From assembly GCF_040409815.1 (NCBI RefSeq), contig NZ_CP099959.1, positions 1,488,001-1,552,000 of the forward strand: a stretch of DNA of 64,000 nt, written 5' to 3'. Position numbers and translations under genes: made by a program. This document shows, piece after piece, positions 27,572 to 36,764 of this stretch. Source of the stretch: Polynucleobacter sp. UK-FUSCHL-C3. Lineage in GTDB: Bacteria; Pseudomonadota; Gammaproteobacteria; Burkholderiales; Burkholderiaceae. Numbering within the stretch: the first letter of the stretch is position 1; every line of letters starts with the position of its first letter. The notes below the pieces were generated by a model. That model saw only the letters and a program-made list of their open reading frames with translations. It ran no database searches and was not told the DNA's origin.

Positions 27572-28156
27572 ATGGGAAAAATTACGATCGACAGCTTACT
27601 AAGTCTTGAGGCTTATCACAAGGCTCGCCCTGAAATGCGGCAACGGGCAATTGCAGAGCGCAAATTACGTACCGTGCACTTAGGCGAGCACCTCACTCTC
27701 ATTTTTGAGAATGAGTTCTTGATGCGTTATCAAATCCAAGAAATGCTGCGAGTCGAGAAAACCTTTGAAGAAGAAGGTATTCAAGATGAACTTGACGCTT
27801 ATAACCCCATGGTACCGGGTGGCTCTGATTTCAAAGTCACGATGATGATTGAATACCCCAACGAGGCAGACCGCAAGATTGCTCTGAGCAAACTGGTTGG
27901 GGTTGAGGATCGCATCTTTATTGAGGTCGAAGGTCAGCCTAGGGTGTATGTACTAGCGGATGAAGATTTAGAAAGAACTACGTCTGAGAAAACTTCAGCG
28001 GTTCACTTCTTACGGATACCTGTTTCAGTCGCCATGAAAGAGGCTTTGAAAGCAGGTGCGCAGATGATGGTGGGTTGCGACCACAAGGGCTACCCCATGC
28101 ATGTCGAAACCCTCCCTCATGAAACACTGGCCTCTTTAGTTACAGACCTCAGTTAA
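27572..28156 (+). CDS. DUF3501 family protein
   Basis: About 194 residues from the ATG at 27572, chosen because homologues begin with a short MKIT-like leader before DSLLSLEAYHKARPEMR; a frame starting 21 bases earlier is also open. The body is an uncharacterised conserved domain with LGEHLTLIFENEFLMRYQ near residue 45 and a late 'GCDHKGYPMH'. It lies directly after the Fe-S oxidoreductase and is probably its partner. No catalytic function is established. Confidence 0.85.
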   Translation: MGKITIDSLLSLEAYHKARPEMRQRAIAERKLRTVHLGEHLTLIFENEFLMRYQIQEMLRVEKTFEEEGIQDELDAYNPMVPGGSDFKVTMMIEYPNEADRKIALSKLVGVEDRIFIEVEGQPRVYVLADEDLERTTSEKTSAVHFLRIPVSVAMKEALKAGAQMMVGCDHKGYPMHVETLPHETLASLVTDLS

Positions 28157-28368
28157 ATACAAGCCGCTGATCGCCCCATCGGCAGCGATGTAATTTAACT
28201 TCTACGCCTTCTCAGGTGGGGCAGAAGTGAGATGCCCCTTAAGGACACTCAAATTGTTCTAATCAAGCAACATTGCTATCAAGAGCTAATGAAGCATGAG
28301 AAATTTTTTGATTACAGAAAGTTCTTACAGGGATAGCCCTAGTATGTTTTGAAAATTGCGGACGAAAA

Positions 28369-28392
28369 AAAACCCCAGCAAGCTGGGGTTTT
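28369..28392 (-). terminator. Strong terminator after the small exported-protein gene
   Basis: An 11-bp stem (AAAACCCCAGC at 28369-28379 with GCTGGGGTTTT at 28382-28392) is followed, on the minus strand, by a run of eight T residues. It is a near-ideal Rho-independent terminator, 15 bases after the stop of the 48-residue gene. Confidence 0.9.
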
Positions 28393-28407
28393 CTCAGACA
28401 AGAAGAA

Positions 28408-28554
28408 TTACTTCTTAGGGTCTTTAGCAGCAGGAGCAGCAGCAGCTGGCTTAGCATCCTTCTTTGGCTCTTCTTTCTTAGCTGGAGCGGAACCTTGAGC
28501 GAAAACACCAGCAGAGAACAAACCAGCAACTAACATAGCGACGATCTTTTTCAT
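28408..28554 (-). CDS. Small exported Lys/Ala/Pro-rich protein, 48 residues
   Basis: A short gene with a good ribosome site (GGAG, 6 bases before ATG) and an excellent terminator. Residues 1-19 are a signal peptide (MKKIVAMLVAGLFSAGVFAQ), leaving a mature chain of about 29 residues made almost only of Lys, Ala, Pro, Glu and Asp (KKEEPKKDAKPAAAAPAAKD). It is likely disordered and periplasmic. The well-formed signals suggest high expression. No known family; a longer overlapping frame on the same strand is an artefact. Confidence 0.85.
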   Translation of the reverse strand: MKKIVAMLVAGLFSAGVFAQGSAPAKKEEPKKDAKPAAAAPAAKDPKK

Positions 28555-28748
28555 GTAAAACTCCAAAATTAAATTAATAAACGTAGTCTCCTACGGATTT
28601 CTTTACAACCACCTTAGTTCAAACCAGTGTAGCTACAAATGGCTCTTACTAAAGCTTATTCCCTCAACGCCTCTCGAAAGAGAACCGTTGACAGATTTAT
28701 TACTTGAAATATATTTCCAAGTAAAACAGGAGTTTAGCAAAATCTTGC

Positions 28749-29474
28749 TTAAGAGCCATTGGCTATAAGGGCGAGGAGTTCAGCAGCCGCAACAAAGCCA
28801 AATGTTGCCGTTACACTCACCGCAGAGCCATAGCCAGAGCAGGCCAAGCCCCCATTGCCCGCGCCCAGCCTTGGCTCATGGGAGTAAACCGCCCGAATAC
28901 CCATCGGCTGCTTTAAGTCCCTACTATATGAATGGTTTTTACGTAAGTCTGCCCTTATTTTTGCCAGAAATGGGTCTTGAACCGTTTTAGCTAAATCGGC
29001 TGCGCTGACGAAGCTGGGGTTGACCTTGCCTCCCGCGCCACCGCACATCACCAAGCCAATTTGCAATGATCTGCAATAGTGGGCTAAGGCGACCTTTGCA
29101 GGAACATCATCGCAGGCATCTACTACATAAGAGCCCTCTGGAATCAACTCCGCCACATTGCCCTCTGCCAGAAAAACATCATGTGTCGTTAGCCGAATAG
29201 CTGGATTAATTTTGCGGATCCGCTCAGCCATGGCATCTACTTTTGCCTTGCCAAACTCTCCTTCCATGGCATGCAACTGTCGATTGATATTGCTTGGCGC
29301 AATGTGATCAAGATCAATCAACACCAAGTGCCCAATCGCTGAGCGAGCTAAGGCTTCTGCCGCCCAGGAACCAACCCCCCCAAGACCAATCACCACTGCA
29401 GTAGCTTGCGTAAACTTTCGGTAAGCGTCTTCACCATAAAGCCTGGCCACCCCCGCAAACCGACGCTCGGGCAT
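28749..29474 (-). CDS. tcdA: tRNA threonylcarbamoyladenosine dehydratase (ThiF/E1-like)
   Basis: About 241 residues from the ATG at 29472-29474, which has AAGGAGG 5 bases upstream; a longer frame to 29513 lacks one. The ATP-binding Rossmann motif GLGGVGSWAAEALARS near the N-terminus, the DLDHIAPSNINRQ substrate-binding strand and VDACDDVPAKVAL place it in the ThiF/MoeB/E1 family, and the overall form matches TcdA (CsdL), which cyclises t6A37 in ANN-decoding tRNAs. It is divergent from pdxH. Confidence 0.9.
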   Translation of the reverse strand: MPERRFAGVARLYGEDAYRKFTQATAVVIGLGGVGSWAAEALARSAIGHLVLIDLDHIAPSNINRQLHAMEGEFGKAKVDAMAERIRKINPAIRLTTHDVFLAEGNVAELIPEGSYVVDACDDVPAKVALAHYCRSLQIGLVMCGGAGGKVNPSFVSAADLAKTVQDPFLAKIRADLRKNHSYSRDLKQPMGIRAVYSHEPRLGAGNGGLACSGYGSAVSVTATFGFVAAAELLALIANGS

Positions 29475-29535
29475 CTCTGCCTCCTTGTTCTGATTTACTC
29501 TTTCGTTCACCATAAGCTCTCTTTATACTCAATCC

Positions 29536-30183
29536 ATGAATGAAACTTCTCAATCCCTAGCCGCTTTGCGCAAAAACTATACCCTAGGGCAGTTATCTGA
29601 AGAGGATGTGCCTAAAGATCCAATTGCCTTATTTGAGACCTGGTTTGCCCAAGCAACTCGTGCGGAGTGCCCTGAACCCAATGCCATGGTTCTAGCAACT
29701 GCCAATGCAACCGGCACGCCATCCGCTCGGGTAGTCCTTTTAAAAGGCTTAAGCCAAGGAGATTTTTGTTTCTTCACTAACTATGAAAGTCAAAAGGGTA
29801 AGGAATTGGCTGAGCGCCCCCAGGCTTCCTTGCTCTTTCATTGGCATGAACTAGAGCGTCAGGTGCGGATCAATGGGGATGTTACAAAACTAAGCTCTAC
29901 CGAGAGCGATGAATACTATCTCCAACGTCCGCCTGCGTCTCGCATTGGGGCTTGGGCATCACCCCAAAGCAAAGTGATTGAGAGTCGTGCCTTTTTAGAA
30001 CAGGAAGAATTACGCTTTCAGAAACAATTTGGTGACAACCCAAAACGCCCACCTCATTGGGGTGGCTATCGTCTCAAGCCCAGCAGTATCGAGTTTTGGC
30101 AAGGCCGTCCATCGCGTTTACACGATCGCATTCTCTATGCCCGCGATGGTTCGGGTTGGCAAATTGCTCGATTAGCGCCTTAA
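29536..30183 (+). CDS. pdxH: Pyridoxamine 5'-phosphate oxidase
   Basis: A 215-residue FMN-dependent oxidase that makes pyridoxal phosphate. The FMN-binding segment ARVVLLKG and [13 protein letters not shown], and the C-terminal signature with [10 protein letters not shown] and [17 protein letters not shown], are complete. Length is normal. It is divergent from tcdA; the 22 to 61 bases between the starts hold both promoters. Confidence 0.96.
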   Translation: MNETSQSLAALRKNYTLGQLSEEDVPKDPIALFETWFAQATRAECPEPNAMVLATANATGTPSARVVLLKGLSQGDFCFFTNYESQKGKELAERPQASLLFHWHELERQVRINGDVTKLSSTESDEYYLQRPPASRIGAWASPQSKVIESRAFLEQEELRFQKQFGDNPKRPPHWGGYRLKPSSIEFWQGRPSRLHDRILYARDGSGWQIARLAP

Positions 30184-30200
30184 ACAAATCCTAAGCGTTT

Positions 30201-30740
30201 TTATCGAATTAGCATTTGGAATGTTTTCTTAAATTTACTGACCTTAGGTCCTACTACTGCCATGCAGTAGCCTTGGAAGGGGTGGGTCTGAAAATAGTTC
30301 TGGTGATAGTCTTCTGCTGGATAAAAGGTCGGGGCAGCCTTTATCTCGGTCACAAGCGGACGGCTAAAGTGTTTGCCCTGGCTTAGTTCAGAAACTAGCT
30401 CTTTCGCAACATGCATTTGCTCATCATCAAGGGTGAAGATAACGGAGCGATAGCGAGCACCAACATCGTTCCCCTGATAGTTCAGAGTCGTTGGATCATG
30501 AATCACAAAAAAGATTTCTAGGATCTGCCGGTAACTTACGATGCGGGGATCAAACTGCAACTGCACTACTTCAGCGTGGCCGGTAGTCTCTGTGCAAACA
30601 GTTTCGTAGTCAGGATTGGGCACATGTCCTCCCGCATATCCTGAAACAACCCTCTCAACACCCTTGACCTGCTGATAGACAGCCTCAAGACACCAAAAAC
30701 AGCCTCCACCTAATATAGCCTGCTGAACTCCATCTGACAT
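30201..30740 (-). CDS. msrA: Peptide methionine-S-sulfoxide reductase A
   Basis: A 179-residue MsrA. The catalytic motif GGCFWC places the active cysteine at C14, and the E/Y/D pocket includes YHQNYF near the C-terminus. There is no signal peptide, so it repairs oxidised methionine (S-epimer) in cytoplasmic proteins. It is convergent with pdxH. The LysE-type exporter gene lies 15 bases upstream on the same strand. Confidence 0.96.
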   Translation of the reverse strand: MSDGVQQAILGGGCFWCLEAVYQQVKGVERVVSGYAGGHVPNPDYETVCTETTGHAEVVQLQFDPRIVSYRQILEIFFVIHDPTTLNYQGNDVGARYRSVIFTLDDEQMHVAKELVSELSQGKHFSRPLVTEIKAAPTFYPAEDYHQNYFQTHPFQGYCMAVVGPKVSKFKKTFQMLIR

Positions 30741-30755
30741 AACGCAATTCCTTAT

Positions 30756-31436
30756 CTAGAATACAACTTGATCACTCAATACTAAGCGTACTGCAAAAGC
30801 ACAGAAAAGTAGACCAACAACAAACCACAATGTTGCGGTCCATCGAGGGTGACGCCTAAAGATCCCCACCAAACCTTGTCCAGCCAAAATCAGGCTAGTT
30901 AAATACGTAATGCTAATAACTTGCAAGATGATCGCTAAGAACAGAAAACTGATCGCTGGGTTAGGAAATTCTGGGTCTACAAATTGGGTGAAGAAAGAAA
31001 TGAAGAAGAAGATAGCCTTCGGATTGGTTAGAGATAAACCCAAAGCCGCAATAAAAGGGTGCATCTGCAATAAACGACCACCCATGGATGTGGCCTTAAT
31101 TTGCTCTCTTCCCCAATAGCGTTGCCATGCAATTTGGATTAAACCCCAACCAATCCATAGCAAGTAAACTGCGCCCACTAAGCGCAGAACCATAAATAAG
31201 GTCGGCGAACTGTGTAACAGCGATGCAGCGCCTAATACCACGGCCAAGATCAACACCGAATCGCCCGCCACGATACCCAAAGACGCCCAAACTCCAGGGC
31301 GCCAGCCGGACTGGGAGGCTGTGGTCAAAACATATAAGGAGTTAGGCCCAGGAAGCAAAACAATGGCGATTGTGCCCAAAATAAAGCTGGGCAAATGCAC
31401 AATTCCCAGCTGCTCCCAGTTGATCCAATAATCCAT
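30756..31436 (-). CDS. LysE/RhtB-family amino-acid exporter
   Basis: About 226 residues when started at MDYWINWEQL (31436). Family proteins such as LeuE begin only about 15-20 residues before the conserved VLLPGPNSLYVLTTAS motif, so the long in-frame extension to 31592 is unlikely; no strong ribosome site decides between three ATGs. Six membrane helices are visible, with SLTNPKAIFFFISFFTQF, another family hallmark. It exports an amino acid; the substrate is unknown. It lies between msrA and the divergent rhlE. Confidence 0.85.
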   Translation of the reverse strand: MDYWINWEQLGIVHLPSFILGTIAIVLLPGPNSLYVLTTASQSGWRPGVWASLGIVAGDSVLILAVVLGAASLLHSSPTLFMVLRLVGAVYLLWIGWGLIQIAWQRYWGREQIKATSMGGRLLQMHPFIAALGLSLTNPKAIFFFISFFTQFVDPEFPNPAISFLFLAIILQVISITYLTSLILAGQGLVGIFRRHPRWTATLWFVVGLLFCAFAVRLVLSDQVVF

Positions 31437-31598
31437 GACTAGATCATAAACAGGAACCATGTCATAATGGAGAGCTTTTTGAAACATCGCCCCCAGCAAT
31501 TTACATTTTTCAGCGATTGGTTTTTTACCCCGCTGCCGCTTGTCTGATGGTCGATGCCCTAGACCATCGCGCCTTTTTACCCTGGCGCACAACCGGAG

Positions 31599-31617
31599 AC
31601 ATCCCCGATGGGGATGT
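31599..31617 (+). promoter_or_regulatory. Hairpin just upstream of the rhlE start
   Basis: ACATCCCC and GGGGATGT form an 8-bp stem with a three-base loop. The structure ends 8 bases before the rhlE ATG, so it would occupy the ribosome-binding region in the mRNA. A cold- or structure-sensitive control of helicase translation is possible but unproven. Confidence 0.4.
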
Positions 31618-31625
31618 GTAATTGC

Positions 31626-32966
31626 ATGTCAAATTCTGCTGTAGTACCTAACTCATCTTTTGAGTCTTTTAACCTCGCAAGTCCGATCCTTAAAAACATC
31701 GAAGCCCTAGGTTATACCCAAGCGACCCCTGTCCAAGCTCAGGTTATTCCTGCGACCTTGGCCGGTGGTGACTGGCTCGTTAGCAGCCAAACCGGAAGCG
31801 GCAAAACCGCTGCCTTTCTTCTTCCATTACTCAATAAACTGTTTATTGCCAACCCAAATGGCAGTCCCGTTCCAGGACGTGCACAGCCCAAAATTTTAGT
31901 GCTCTGCCCAACCCGCGAACTAGCCCAACAGGTATCAGCCGATGCTATTAATCTGGCTCGTGGCATCAAAGGTCTGCGCATTGCAACCATCATGGGCGGT
32001 ATGCCATATGGCAAACAAATCCAGGCAATCAAAGGAGCTAGCTTAGTGGTTGCCACACCAGGCCGCTTATTGGATCTCTTTAATACTCGAGCCATTCGTT
32101 TAGACCAAGTGGAATGCCTCGTTGTTGACGAAGCCGATCGCATGCTAGACCTTGGCTTTGCTGAAGATCTTGAGGCAATTGATGAGCGTTGCAAACAACG
32201 TACACAAACCTTGATGTTCTCAGCTACCTTTGCCCCACGCATTATGAGTTTGGCTTCTAATCTCACCAAAGATGCAGGTCGCATTGAGCTTGCACATGCT
32301 GGTGAAGCGCATGCCAATATCTCCCAGAAACTGCATTGGGCTGACAATATGGCGCATAAGCATCGCTTGTTAGAGCATCTCTTGTCGGATCCCGATCTTG
32401 ATCAAGCGGTTGTGTTTGCTAGCACCCAAATCGAGAGTGAAAAGATTGCTGATAGCTTGCGTGCCAATGGCTATCAAGCCAGCGCCTTGCATGGTGCAAT
32501 GCCTCAAGCAGTTCGCAATCGTCGTCTTGATTCTTTACGTAAAGGACAGACTCGAATCTTGGTCGCTACCGATGTGGCAGCACGCGGTATTGATGTACCC
32601 CGCATTAGTCACGTCATTAATTTTGGCTTACCCATGAAACCCGAAGACTATACCCACCGCATTGGTCGTACCGGCCGCGCTGGACGAAATGGTATTGCCA
32701 TTACGCTTGCAGAGCATCGCGATAGAGTTAAGATCAAGGCGATTGAACGCTTTACGCAACAGCCTATGGCCGCTGCTGAGATCGCTGGTTTAGAGCCTCA
32801 AAATAAACCGAGCTTTAATAAGCCAAACCATCGCCCTGGTGCCGGTGCAAAACGCGGCAAGCCTAAATTTGCAGGTCAAGGTCGTCCGGGTGGTTCCAAT
32901 GCGCGCTTTAGCCCCCGTTCGGGTTCACGTTCGGGTTCGTTTCAGAACGCTAATAGCAAACACTAA
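31626..32966 (+). CDS. rhlE: DEAD-box RNA helicase RhlE
   Basis: About 446 residues from the ATG of MSNSAVV. All core motifs are present: Q motif (Q37), Walker A SSQTGSGKT (53-61), PTRELAQQ, TPGRL, VDEADRMLD, FSATFA, VATDVAARGID and HRIGRTGRAGR. The C-terminal tail (from about residue 395) is basic and rich in Gly, Arg, Ser and Asn, as in RhlE proteins that unwind rRNA or mRNA structures. It is followed 13 bases later by ubiC. Confidence 0.93.
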   Translation: MSNSAVVPNSSFESFNLASPILKNIEALGYTQATPVQAQVIPATLAGGDWLVSSQTGSGKTAAFLLPLLNKLFIANPNGSPVPGRAQPKILVLCPTRELAQQVSADAINLARGIKGLRIATIMGGMPYGKQIQAIKGASLVVATPGRLLDLFNTRAIRLDQVECLVVDEADRMLDLGFAEDLEAIDERCKQRTQTLMFSATFAPRIMSLASNLTKDAGRIELAHAGEAHANISQKLHWADNMAHKHRLLEHLLSDPDLDQAVVFASTQIESEKIADSLRANGYQASALHGAMPQAVRNRRLDSLRKGQTRILVATDVAARGIDVPRISHVINFGLPMKPEDYTHRIGRTGRAGRNGIAITLAEHRDRVKIKAIERFTQQPMAAAEIAGLEPQNKPSFNKPNHRPGAGAKRGKPKFAGQGRPGGSNARFSPRSGSRSGSFQNANSKH

Positions 32967-32979
32967 CTCTTAGCCTTCT

Positions 32980-33573
32980 ATGTTGCAGCGGAAGTCTCGC
33001 TCTCCATCGTGCTGGCAGGTCCTTGAAAATGGTGCACCCTTGGGTGCACCATTATTCTTACAAGACTGGCTGAGTGACACGGGCTCTCTTACCCGCAAAT
33101 TAGAATCCACACTTCGTTACAAGCAAGACGAACATTTGGAACTCCGCATTCTGGCAGACTGTAGACAAAATCTAGTCTCCTCCGAGAAGTCATTCTTTAG
33201 GCGCCCCCTATCTCGCTCTCGTATTCGGGAGGTTGTTTTATGTGATCAAGGTGAGCCCATCATTGTGGCCAGAAGCGTATTACCAATTAGCAGCTCGATT
33301 GGTACCAACCATCGCATTCTTAAGCTAGGGCATAAACCTCTGGGTGCAGTTTTATTTGCAAAGGATTTACGCGGTCGTTTTCGTCCAGTACGCGAGATTG
33401 TTCGCTTAGATCATCATCATCCTGAATGGAAAGCATGCCAGAGACGCTTTAAAGATTTACCCAAACGGGTATGGGCTCGCCGCACCCTTTATCAGCTCAA
33501 TGGCCACCCGCTTTTGGTAATGGAGATTTTTTTACCTGCTCTCCAAGCCAAACTAAAGCAGCTTGGGCAATAG
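32980..33573 (+). CDS. ubiC: Chorismate-pyruvate lyase
   Basis: A 197-residue UbiC-type enzyme that cleaves chorismate to 4-hydroxybenzoate and pyruvate, the first step of ubiquinone synthesis. Family anchors are WLSDTGSLTRKLE near residue 29, REVVLCDQGEPIIVARSVLP (residues about 78-97) and LGAVLFAKDL, and the C-terminal LLVMEIFLPAL. The first 12 codons contain a perfect 12-bp hairpin. Its last 77 bases overlap the convergent hemD gene. Confidence 0.88.
   Translation: MLQRKSRSPSCWQVLENGAPLGAPLFLQDWLSDTGSLTRKLESTLRYKQDEHLELRILADCRQNLVSSEKSFFRRPLSRSRIREVVLCDQGEPIIVARSVLPISSSIGTNHRILKLGHKPLGAVLFAKDLRGRFRPVREIVRLDHHHPEWKACQRRFKDLPKRVWARRTLYQLNGHPLLVMEIFLPALQAKLKQLGQ
33028..33053 (+). other. Perfect inverted repeat near the 5' end of ubiC
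   Basis: AATGGTGCACCC (33028-33039) and its exact complement GGGTGCACCATT (33042-33053) form a 12-bp stem with a two-base spacer, followed by ATTCTTA. It lies inside the ubiC coding region, 60 bases after the rhlE stop. It could terminate rhlE transcripts or fold in the ubiC message. Confidence 0.6.
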
Positions 33574-34333
33574 ACTCATCACCTGGATCACACACTGCTA
33601 CCTCAGTAAAGCCAATCTCCTTAGCAACCTTTGCAATATTAGGATGAGAGCAAAGAGCATGACTCTCTGCAAAAGATGGAAGAATGGTTCCAAGATGACG
33701 CACTGCCTCCGATGAAGTTAACAACCAGAGACTTGTATTTGCATCGAGTCCCTGAACTGCTTGCCACTGATTACTCGAAGAATCTAAAGGGATACGGGTA
33801 TAGATCGATAAGGCCTCTACTGCGGCACCAGCGGCTTGCAAATGATCCAATAAGGACTCACGCCCACCCTCGCCTTTCAGTATCACTACTGAATACGCCT
33901 GCCAATCCTGAATATGGTTTTGGAGGGCTCTCCATAAGCCCTCTGAATCCGATTGACTGGCGTTGGCCGGCATCACAATCGCACCAGCCTCAACCCCATG
34001 TCGCAATAGCGCATCACGGCTACTGCTTCCAACGACCCCGACCCGTGTTTGCGTATTGACCAGATCGCCCCAGACCATTCCCGCATCCGTAATGGAGCGC
34101 ATGGTGCACTCTATGGCATTAGGGCTTACAAAGATGATAAGTTTGGCGTTTCTAAGTGCCTTTGATATTGCAGTAACAGTCCCAGAATCATTTTTAGGAA
34201 CAATGGTGAGCAGGGGCAGGCCAAGCACATTTACTGCAATTGCTTGAGTCTGAGCACCGCCCCGGATTAACTCGATTAATCGTCTCGCTTGACCACTGGG
34301 TCGAGTAACAATAATGGCTGGATCGCTAGCCAT
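33497..34333 (-). CDS. hemD: Uroporphyrinogen-III synthase
   Basis: A 278-residue HemD, a family of low sequence conservation. It begins IIVTRPSGQARRL as HemD proteins do, then has LIIFVSPNAIECTM, RVGVVGSSSRDAL (about 93-105), and SLWLLTSSEAVRHLGTIL. It converts hydroxymethylbilane to uroporphyrinogen III. It follows hemC by 8 bases in the standard hemCD order, so identity is well supported by context. The 3' end overlaps ubiC on the other strand. Confidence 0.9.
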   Translation of the reverse strand: MASDPAIIVTRPSGQARRLIELIRGGAQTQAIAVNVLGLPLLTIVPKNDSGTVTAISKALRNAKLIIFVSPNAIECTMRSITDAGMVWGDLVNTQTRVGVVGSSSRDALLRHGVEAGAIVMPANASQSDSEGLWRALQNHIQDWQAYSVVILKGEGGRESLLDHLQAAGAAVEALSIYTRIPLDSSSNQWQAVQGLDANTSLWLLTSSEAVRHLGTILPSFAESHALCSHPNIAKVAKEIGFTEVAVCDPGDESIAQAALVWLGEQVKKSPLPKAGGH

Positions 34334-34341
34334 CCCAAATC

Positions 34342-35271
34342 CTATTGCGGTAATAAGGCGGCAGCACCTTTAGCCAATAGATCATCGGCAATCGCGAGTC
34401 CAAAAGCCTCGGCCTCGTCATAGGAGGCAATCGTTCGCTCGCCAGTTGCTAAACAAATCTGACTCCCATCCGTACTAGCAACATAGGAACGTAAGCTCAT
34501 CTCGTTGGCAGATTTCCACTGGGCATGGGCAGCCAATGGCACCTCACACGAGCCGCCAAGTTTGCGGGAAACCGCGCGTTCAGCTGTTACAGCTAAAGCG
34601 GTTGGTAAATCATTTAAAGGCGCTAACCACGCTTTCACCTCAGGGTGAGCGCTTAAGGTCTCAATGCCTAAGGCGCCCTGCCCTGCGGCGGGGGTGTGGG
34701 GATCAAAAGGTAATAATGCTTTGATACGAGCACTCATACCTAAGCGCTTTAAGCCAGCGGCTGCCAAAATAATGGCTTGGTACTCGCCACGATCGAGTTT
34801 TGCCATGCGCGTATCTAAATTGCCCCGCAATGGTTCTACCTTGAGTTGGGGGTAATTGCTCCGAATAATCGCTTCGCGCCGCAAACTGGATGTTCCAACC
34901 ACCGACCCTGGTGGTAACTCCGCTAGACTAGCGTAGTTATTGGATACCAAAGCATCCCGAGCATCCTCGCGCACCATTACACAGGACAAATCAAAGCCGG
35001 GCGGCATCACCATGGGAACATCTTTGAGGGAATGGACTGCTAGGTCAGCTCGGCCATCCTCTAGGGCGGTCTCTAGCTCTTTCACAAAGAGACCCTTCCC
35101 CCCGACTTTGGAAAGGGCTCGATCTAGGATTTGATCCCCCTTGGTGGTCATTCCTAAGATACGGACATCGCAGTCTGGATATAGCTTGCGCAGGCAATCT
35201 TGGACGTGTTCAGCTTGCCACATTGCAAGCCGGCTCTCTCGGGAGGCAATTATTAAACGCTTTGGGCTCAT
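34342..35271 (-). CDS. hemC: Porphobilinogen deaminase (hydroxymethylbilane synthase)
   Basis: A 309-residue HemC. The dipyrromethane cofactor is held by C242 in [14 protein letters not shown]. The N-terminal [13 protein letters not shown] and the [20 protein letters not shown] stretch are conserved. It polymerises four porphobilinogens for haem, sirohaem and cobalamin synthesis. It is divergent from argH and heads the hemCD unit. Confidence 0.97.
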   Translation of the reverse strand: MSPKRLIIASRESRLAMWQAEHVQDCLRKLYPDCDVRILGMTTKGDQILDRALSKVGGKGLFVKELETALEDGRADLAVHSLKDVPMVMPPGFDLSCVMVREDARDALVSNNYASLAELPPGSVVGTSSLRREAIIRSNYPQLKVEPLRGNLDTRMAKLDRGEYQAIILAAAGLKRLGMSARIKALLPFDPHTPAAGQGALGIETLSAHPEVKAWLAPLNDLPTALAVTAERAVSRKLGGSCEVPLAAHAQWKSANEMSLRSYVASTDGSQICLATGERTIASYDEAEAFGLAIADDLLAKGAAALLPQ

Positions 35272-35325
35272 AAGGACGACTTAAGAATTAAAATGAATCA
35301 TTACTGCACACAATATACTGTGTTT

Positions 35326-36750
35326 ATGAGCTCACCTAAAAATTCTTTAGCCAATAAGTCCAAAGCGTGGTCTGGCCGCTTTGCAGAACCGGTCGCCGCC
35401 CTCGTGCAAGCCTATACCTCATCCCTGCACTTCGATCAACGTCTAGCCTTAGTAGATATCGCAGGCTCACTGGCCCATGCCGAGATGCTGGCCGCTCAAA
35501 AAATTATCTCTAAATCTGACTTTCTAGCTATTCAAAAAGGGATGGCACAAATTGAGAAGGAGATTCTTGCGGGTAAGTTTGATTGGCAATTAGCCTTGGA
35601 GGATGTCCATCTCAATATTGAGGCTCGTCTTACCAAACTCATTGGTGATGCTGGCAAGCGTTTACATACTGGTCGCTCACGCAATGATCAAGTGGCAACC
35701 GATATTCGATTATGGCTTCGTACTGAGATAGATCAGATTCTGGTAGATCTCAAGCGCTTACGTACTGCTTTGCTCGATCAAGCAGAAAAGCATGCGGCCA
35801 CCATCATGCCGGGCCATACCCATTTACAAGTGGCGCAACCGGTTACGTTTGGCCATCATCTAATGGCCTATTACGAAATGTTTACCCGCGATGCGCAACG
35901 TCTGACAGATTGCCGTCGGCGCGTCAATCAACTGCCTTTGGGTGCGGCGGCCCTAGCAGGCACTAGCTATCCGATTGATCGGGAGCGGGTTGCCAAAACG
36001 CTTGGTTTTGAAGGTGTCTGCCAGAACTCCCTTGATGCAGTCTCTGACCGTGATTTTGCAATCGAGTTTTGTGCAGCGGCTGCAATGTTCATGATGCACG
36101 TATCACGCCTATCTGAAGAACTCATTTTGTGGCTTAGTCCCCGCTTTGGCTTTATTGATCTGCCAGATCGTTTTTGTACGGGTAGCTCCATCATGCCGCA
36201 AAAGAAGAATCCTGATGTTCCCGAACTGGCTCGCGGTAAAACAGGTCGGGTCAATGGTGATCTGATAGCGTTACTCACCTTAATGAAGGGTCAGCCTTTA
36301 GCGTATAACAAAGACAATCAAGAAGATAAAGAGCCTTTATTTGATGCAGTGGACACGATAGCGCAAACCTTGCAAATCTTTGCCGATATGGTGCCTCAAA
36401 TCTCTGTAAACCAAGAAATAATGCTTAGCGCTGCCGAGGAGGGTTTTGCGACAGCAACGGATCTCGCAGATTACTTGGTGAAAAAAGGTATGCCATTTCG
36501 GGATGCCCATGAATCTGTAGCGCATGCGGTCAAGTTATGCGTCAAAAAGAATTGTGCTTTGAGCGATCTAAGCCTAGCGGATCTCATTAAAGCTTGTGGC
36601 CTAAATCCTAAATCAAACTCAATTGATAAAGATGTATTCACCTTACTAAGCCCCAAGGGGTCAGTACACTCCCGCAATCACATCGGCGGGACTGCGCCAA
36701 AGCAGGTGCTAGCTGCGATTAAGCGCGCTCGCACTTCGCTAAAAAAATAA
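35326..36750 (+). CDS. argH: Argininosuccinate lyase
   Basis: About 474 residues from the ATG of [11 protein letters not shown]; the open frame continues upstream to 35293 but the family starts near [10 protein letters not shown]. The fumarase-superfamily signature [12 protein letters not shown] (the flexible catalytic loop) is intact, as is [15 protein letters not shown]. It releases arginine and fumarate in the last step of arginine synthesis. It converges on a PLP amino-acid decarboxylase that may use arginine or lysine. Confidence 0.95.
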   Translation: MSSPKNSLANKSKAWSGRFAEPVAALVQAYTSSLHFDQRLALVDIAGSLAHAEMLAAQKIISKSDFLAIQKGMAQIEKEILAGKFDWQLALEDVHLNIEARLTKLIGDAGKRLHTGRSRNDQVATDIRLWLRTEIDQILVDLKRLRTALLDQAEKHAATIMPGHTHLQVAQPVTFGHHLMAYYEMFTRDAQRLTDCRRRVNQLPLGAAALAGTSYPIDRERVAKTLGFEGVCQNSLDAVSDRDFAIEFCAAAAMFMMHVSRLSEELILWLSPRFGFIDLPDRFCTGSSIMPQKKNPDVPELARGKTGRVNGDLIALLTLMKGQPLAYNKDNQEDKEPLFDAVDTIAQTLQIFADMVPQISVNQEIMLSAAEEGFATATDLADYLVKKGMPFRDAHESVAHAVKLCVKKNCALSDLSLADLIKACGLNPKSNSIDKDVFTLLSPKGSVHSRNHIGGTAPKQVLAAIKRARTSLKK

Positions 36751-36764
36751 TTGGGGTATCAACC

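Noticed and set aside
28263..28529. 88-codon open frame on the minus strand
   Set aside because: It overlaps, out of frame, the 48-residue exported protein, which has a signal peptide, ribosome site and terminator; the Leu-rich run is an artefact of that gene's codons.
31739..32347. 202-codon open frame on the minus strand inside rhlE
   Set aside because: Antisense to intact DEAD-box motifs; the translated protein is low-complexity, with repeated Ser/Arg and no recognisable fold.
32918..32941. Short direct repeat of CGTTCGGGTTC at the end of rhlE
   Set aside because: It encodes the Arg/Gly/Ser-rich tail and reflects the low-complexity protein sequence; only two copies.
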